Origin: CAZADA01 sp964636945
GTDB taxonomy: Bacteria > Pseudomonadota > Alphaproteobacteria > Caulobacterales > Maricaulaceae
NCBI GenBank assembly: GCA_964636945.1
Contig: CAZWVH010000087.1
Location: 1 to 9,270 of the forward strand
Length of the DNA stretch: 9,270 bases
Direction of reading: 5' to 3'
In this document: one piece after another, positions 6,619-9,270 of the stretch
How positions within the stretch are numbered: the stretch's first letter is position 1
Layout: the number at the start of each line of letters is the position of its first letter
The notes under the pieces: generated by a model
What the model was told of the DNA's origin: nothing
What the model saw: only the letters and a program-made list of their open reading frames with translations
The model's database searches: none
Position numbers and translations under genes: made by a program

Positions 6619-7332
6619 GTGTACTCGCATCGCGGACCGCGCGAACCCATCTTCAACAATGCGCCAACTGTGGTCCTTGCTCTGTTGGGAGCCATCATTC
6701 TTCTCAGCGCGATCCAGTTCCTGGGCGGCGAGACCCTGCGGGGATGGATCCAATCGCGCACAGCGGTGTATGAGGGTCCGCCTATCAGTGGACTTGGTGG
6801 CCCTCAGGCCTATGTCCTTCACGTTTTTTCACATGGCAATTGGAGCCACCTTCTCTTGAATATGTTGGCGGGCTTCGCTTTTGGCGTCCCAGTGGCCCGA
6901 CGGTTAGGCGAAACGCGAAATGGCGCTATTGCCTTTGTGATTCTATTCTTCGCGAGCGCGGTTGTGGGCGCTCTGACCCAAGTCGTTTTTGACGACATTA
7001 TGGGCAAGGCTCAATCTGGCTTGATTGGCGCGTCCACAGGCGTGTCAGGCGTACTTGCGGCCGCCATGTATGTCTTGCGAGCGGGATTGGTGGCGCCGTT
7101 GCCGTCAATCAGCTCTGACACCTATGTCACAGCCATGGCGCCATGGGTTTTGCTAAATCTTGCGCCAATTGTGATCGGCGCCGTCGCGCCGGGCGCCTTT
7201 GGTGATTTGATTGGCGGTATTGCTTGGATGAGCCATCTTGGTGGCATGCTGGCTGGAGCGCTATTGTTTCCATTGCTCGACCGATGGTCCGGCGCCGCCT
7301 CGCAAAGGCGGGCGGGGGGATGGCCGTACTAG
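6619..7332 (+). CDS. Rhomboid family intramembrane serine protease
   Basis: A 237-residue inner-membrane protein with six predicted hydrophobic segments (about 17-35, 63-90, 102-124, 135-157, 173-192, 196-220). Seen: HVFSHGNWSHLLLNM (68-82) with the oxyanion-type His77 and Asn81; IGASTGVSGVLAA (136-148), which carries the nucleophile; and WMSHLGGMLAG (203-213) with catalytic His206. The nucleophile region is unusual: by alignment Ser139 sits where the family has GASG but is followed by Thr, while Ser143 lies in a clean GVSG four residues later. The start is GTG at 6619, with AGGGAAAGG 7 bases upstream; no ATG fits better. It lies 14 bp after the carbonic-anhydrase-like gene and is likely translated from the same mRNA. 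Rhomboids cleave other membrane proteins within the bilayer; the substrate is unknown. Confidence 0.88.
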   Translation: MYSHRGPREPIFNNAPTVVLALLGAIILLSAIQFLGGETLRGWIQSRTAVYEGPPISGLGGPQAYVLHVFSHGNWSHLLLNMLAGFAFGVPVARRLGETRNGAIAFVILFFASAVVGALTQVVFDDIMGKAQSGLIGASTGVSGVLAAAMYVLRAGLVAPLPSISSDTYVTAMAPWVLLNLAPIVIGAVAPGAFGDLIGGIAWMSHLGGMLAGALLFPLLDRWSGAASQRRAGGWPY

Positions 7333-7431
7333 AATAGTGTTGGGACAAGCATGTAAGATTGTATGGATCGAAATTGCGACAAAACAAAGACTTAGAGCCC
7401 AGCAGACGAGTTTAAAACTATTGAGTCAGCG

Positions 7432-8406
7432 CTAACCCAACACCCGCAACATGTGGCGTATCACAGGCAGCTCGGTGTCCACCGATTGCCGCCCCAACTC
7501 GATCAGCTCCTCGGCGCGAGTAAACTCCATCATGCCGATGTGGCCGATATGGGGGATGATGTACGCGTCTGGTGGATCGCCCGCCATGCGCGATCGGCCT
7601 AGCCGGTCCATGATTAAATTCAGCGCACCGACCATGACTCCTGTGAGGCCGGGTGTTTTGCCTTGTTTGCCTTCGCCAAACAGCTGCTTCATCACCAGCC
7701 GATCGGCGCGAAACTTATTGATCGCGAGGCCTGTGGTGATTTCCTCGCCACTCTCGTCGGTCAGCGCAAAGGGGTCGGGATGATCGCTTTGGGCGAGCAT
7801 GGAGCCATAGGAAAAGCCATTGAGGCTCACCGCGGCCACCATTCGAGCCCCCAGCGCCCGACAGGCAGACACGGGCACGGGGTTCACCAACGCGCCGTCA
7901 ATCAGCCAGCGACCTTCAACCTTCACCGGGGCAAATGCCCCTGGCAGCGCGTAAGAGGCGCGCAGGGCCGGCGCGAGCGGACCCTTGCGCAGCCATATCT
8001 CGTGGCCCGTGGCGAGCTCGGCCGCGACGGCTATGAATGGCTTGGGCAAGTTCTCAATGCAGACGTCGCCGAGGCTCTCGAGCAGTTTTCTGCCAAGACG
8101 CTCCCCAGCCAGCAGCCCGCCAGCCCGCAGTTTAATGTCCAAATAGCCAATCAGGCGACGCCGATTGAGCTGGAGCGCCCATTGCTTGAGCTCATCCAGC
8201 TTGCCTGCGACATAACATCCGCCCACCAACGCGCCGATCGAGGAGCCGACCACAATGTCGGGCTCCAAGCCTTCCTCAATCAGCCGTTCAAGCACGCCAA
8301 TATGGGCCCAACCGCGGGCGACCCCGCCGCCGAGCGCGAGCGCAAAGCTGGGGCGACCCTTCGGCGAATCGTCGTTTGGCAAACAATCAGAATCTTCTTG
8401 TATCAT
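7432..8406 (-). CDS. Patatin-like phospholipase / RssA-type serine hydrolase
   Basis: A 324-residue protein with a bacterial patatin domain in its N-terminal two thirds. Seen: the glycine-rich oxyanion motif GGGVARG (26-32), the nucleophile elbow GSSIG (54-58, Ser56) and the DGA motif (170-172, Asp170), which together make the Ser-Asp dyad of patatins. No signal peptide or membrane segment is seen, so it is probably cytoplasmic or membrane-peripheral. Family members hydrolyse acyl esters of lipids; this one resembles the RssA/YchK group by layout. The start is uncertain: no in-frame start has a good ribosome site. ATG 8406 places the oxyanion motif at the usual distance from the N-terminus; ATG 8430 or TTG 8499 would add 8 or 31 residues. 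A -10-like TAGAAT lies at 8521-8516 on this strand. The gene is convergent with the rhomboid gene; the 99 bases between their stops hold no clear terminator. Confidence 0.9.
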   Translation of the reverse strand: MIQEDSDCLPNDDSPKGRPSFALALGGGVARGWAHIGVLERLIEEGLEPDIVVGSSIGALVGGCYVAGKLDELKQWALQLNRRRLIGYLDIKLRAGGLLAGERLGRKLLESLGDVCIENLPKPFIAVAAELATGHEIWLRKGPLAPALRASYALPGAFAPVKVEGRWLIDGALVNPVPVSACRALGARMVAAVSLNGFSYGSMLAQSDHPDPFALTDESGEEITTGLAINKFRADRLVMKQLFGEGKQGKTPGLTGVMVGALNLIMDRLGRSRMAGDPPDAYIIPHIGHIGMMEFTRAEELIELGRQSVDTELPVIRHMLRVLG

Positions 8407-8545
8407 GCCCTGGTCATAGTTGTTTTTCATGCCGTCGAACAAGAATGGGACGGGCAAAATCTGGCGCAAAATGTGCAGGTCGAAATTTTTCTTGCGCAAT
8501 CTGTTTGTGTTTCATATTCTATTAAGCCCCGATGTTTACGCAGGG

Positions 8546-8578
8546 CTTCTCTCTCGGGTCCAACCGAGAGGCGAGAAG
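8546..8578. repeat. Hairpin upstream of the patatin gene
   Basis: CTCTCGG (8551-8557) / CCGAGAG (8564-8570) around a 6-base loop, extended by CTTCT (8546-8550) / AGAAG (8574-8578) across a 3-base bulge. No T-run follows on either strand, so a terminator is doubtful. It could be an mRNA leader structure for patatin if its promoter lies further upstream, or a protein site. Confidence 0.4.
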
Positions 8579-8594
8579 GTGCGGCGCGGATCTA

Positions 8595-8622
8595 GCGAGC
8601 TGTGATTAAAATCAGTGCTCGC
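8595..8622. promoter_or_regulatory. Imperfect palindrome with an FNR/CRP-like core
   Basis: GCGAGC (8595-8600) / GCTCGC (8617-8622) flank TGAT-TAAA-ATCA (8603-8614). The core fits the TTGAT-N4-ATCAA pattern of FNR/FixK-type sites except for the outermost base on each side. It lies 33 bases upstream of the rRNA -35 and between divergent transcription units, so it could be a regulator or upstream-activator site. Assignment to any protein is a guess. Confidence 0.3.
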
Positions 8623-8655
8623 TGTGGAAATTCCGCCAAACTGGGGAAAAGGCGT

Positions 8656-8684
8656 TTGACAGGCGATAAACCGGTCTCTATATC
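8656..8684 (+). promoter_or_regulatory. rRNA operon promoter
   Basis: -35 TTGACA (8656-8661, perfect), 17-bp spacer, -10 TATATC (8679-8684). The bases after the -10 (ACGCCCCTCG) form a GC-rich discriminator, a feature of stringently controlled rRNA promoters. The predicted start is about 8691, some 290 bases before mature 16S rRNA. The AT-rich bases upstream (near 8603-8615 and 8645-8650) could serve as an UP element. Confidence 0.8.
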
Positions 8685-8690
8685 ACGCCC

Positions 8691-8981
8691 CTCGCTGGCA
8701 ACGAACCTAGTGTTCTCGCCGGAAAATACTTGGCTTTGTCGGGTATTTAGGCTGTTTGACATTGTTGGTTTAAGAAGGGGAAACGCAGGCGGCGGCGATC
8801 TCGCGAACGCGCTACGGCGCGCTCAGGTTGTCCGTCTACTGACGTTTCTCGACTCCCGTCGAATCGTGCACACGACGCGCGGTTCGACATTCGTCGAATC
8901 ATCTGTCTAGGGTGATTCGACTCTCCGTCGACCTGAATATGTCAGTAACGTCCGATCTCGATCGGACATGTCGGACGAACT
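8691..8981 (+). other. 16S rRNA leader (transcribed spacer)
   Basis: About 290 bases from the promoter to the 16S start, without a supported protein gene. It holds boxA (8750-8761), a 9-bp perfect stem GTCGAATCA (8893-8901) / TGATTCGAC (8913-8921), and the hairpin GTCCGAT-CTCG-ATCGGAC (8950-8967), which competes with CGTCCGA (8949-8955) / TCGGACG (8971-8977). A second copy of CGTCGAATC is at 8857-8865 and can also pair with 8913-8921. Five GANTC sites fall in 8851-8923. The strand that pairs with the 3' side of 16S for RNase III processing cannot be identified because that side is outside the window. Confidence 0.65.
8750..8761 (+). promoter_or_regulatory. boxA-like rRNA antitermination element
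   Basis: GGCTGTTTGACA matches the alphaproteobacterial form of rrn boxA (TGCTCTTTGACA-like), the RNA site where Nus factors bind to keep polymerase from Rho termination in untranslated rRNA. It sits about 60 bases into the leader. Its TTTGACA also looks like a -35, but no -10 is found at 16-18 bp. Confidence 0.6.
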
Positions 8982-9270
8982 CAACCTGAGAGTTTGATCC
9001 TGGCTCAGAACGAACGCTGGCGGCAGGCCTAATACATGCAAGTCGAACGCCCCGAATGGGGAGTGGCGGACGGGTGAGTAACGCGTGGGAACCTACCCAG
9101 GAGTCCGGAACAACCATTGGAAACGATGGCTAATACCGGATACGTCCTGAGGGAGAAAGTTTTTCGCTCTTGGATGGGCCCGCGTTGGATTAGCTAGTTG
9201 GTGAGGTAATGGCTCACCAAGGCGACGATCCATAGCTGGTTTGAGAGGATGATCAGCCACACTGGGACTG
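8982..9270 (+). rRNA. rrs: 16S ribosomal RNA, 5' part (runs off the window)
   Basis: Starts with the conserved 5' end: GAGTTTGATCCTGGCTCAG begins at 8990 (E. coli position 9), so mature position 1 falls near 8982. Further universal stretches follow: AACGAACGCTGGCGGCAGGC, ATACATGCAAGTCGAACG, GGCGGACGGGTGAGTAACGC, GGCTAATACCGGATA, GATTAGCTAGTTGGTGAGGT and GATGATCAGCCACACTGGGAC at the window end (about E. coli position 330). The V1 loop (CCCCGAATGGGG) is short, as in Alphaproteobacteria. Only about a fifth of the gene is present. Confidence 0.98.

Noticed and set aside
7425..7436. GTCAGCGCTAAC, one base from the LacI-type operator at 2082
   Set aside because: It overlaps the stop codon of the patatin gene between convergent genes, where no promoter is expected. 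One mismatch breaks the dyad, so it is probably chance.
7337..7443. 8-bp inverted repeat GTGTTGGG / CCCAACAC flanking the convergent gap
   Set aside because: The arms are 91 bases apart and one lies inside the patatin coding end; an 8-bp match at this distance is likely chance.
8756..8784. A second rRNA promoter using TTGACA at 8756-8761
   Set aside because: No -10 is found 16-18 bp downstream (GGAAAC there), and the TTGACA is better explained as the end of boxA.
8602..8910. Open frame of 102 codons upstream of 16S rRNA
   Set aside because: It covers the rRNA promoter, boxA and leader, has no ribosome site and no recognisable protein character.

Overview
The window carries about seven bacterial housekeeping and transport genes and ends in the first ~290 bases of a 16S rRNA gene. 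The 16S start (short V1 region, 'GGCGGCAGGCCTAATACATGCAAGTCGAACG' type layout), the GC-rich coding sequence, the GANTC-rich regulatory DNA (CcrM methylation motif) and a rRNA leader boxA ending in TTTGACA all point to an alphaproteobacterium. A member of the Caulobacterales/Maricaulales/Hyphomonadales group is my best guess. The genus cannot be fixed from this sequence alone.

Layout. 10-198 (-) is a 62-residue lipoprotein. 325-1821 (-) is a sugar-porter-family MFS transporter. Divergent from it, 2178-2828 (+) is a TalC/FSA-type transaldolase, followed by 2898-4910 (+) transketolase. A promoter at 2067-2095 with a perfect LacI-type operator (GTTAGCGCTAAC, 2082-2093) lying over its spacer and -10 sits between the transporter and the transaldolase. 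The likely reading is a sugar-inducible module: sugar uptake on one side, non-oxidative pentose phosphate enzymes on the other. No repressor gene is in the window.

A symmetrical hairpin (4933-4973) separates transketolase from the convergent phoH-family ATPase (4982-5746, -). phoH is preceded by a long structured leader whose intrinsic terminator (5772-5804, - strand) ends only ~15 nt before its ribosome binding site. This looks like attenuation, or else the end of a small RNA. On the other side of that intergenic region a promoter area with a 16-bp GANTC palindrome precedes a tight two-gene operon: a gamma-carbonic-anhydrase-like hexapeptide protein (6074-6604) and a rhomboid-type membrane protease (6619-7332).

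A patatin/RssA-like serine hydrolase (7432-8406, -) is convergent with the rhomboid gene. From about 8407 to 8981 there is no gene. This stretch holds hairpins, a strong rRNA promoter (8656-8684), a boxA antitermination element (8750-8761) and a leader with five GANTC sites in 73 bases. The 16S rRNA begins near 8982 and runs off the window.

I see no defence system, mobile element, CRISPR or biosynthetic cluster. The genes are ordinary, and the points worth a second look are in the non-coding DNA: the phoH leader, the LacI-type operator, and the methylation-motif-rich promoter and rRNA leader.
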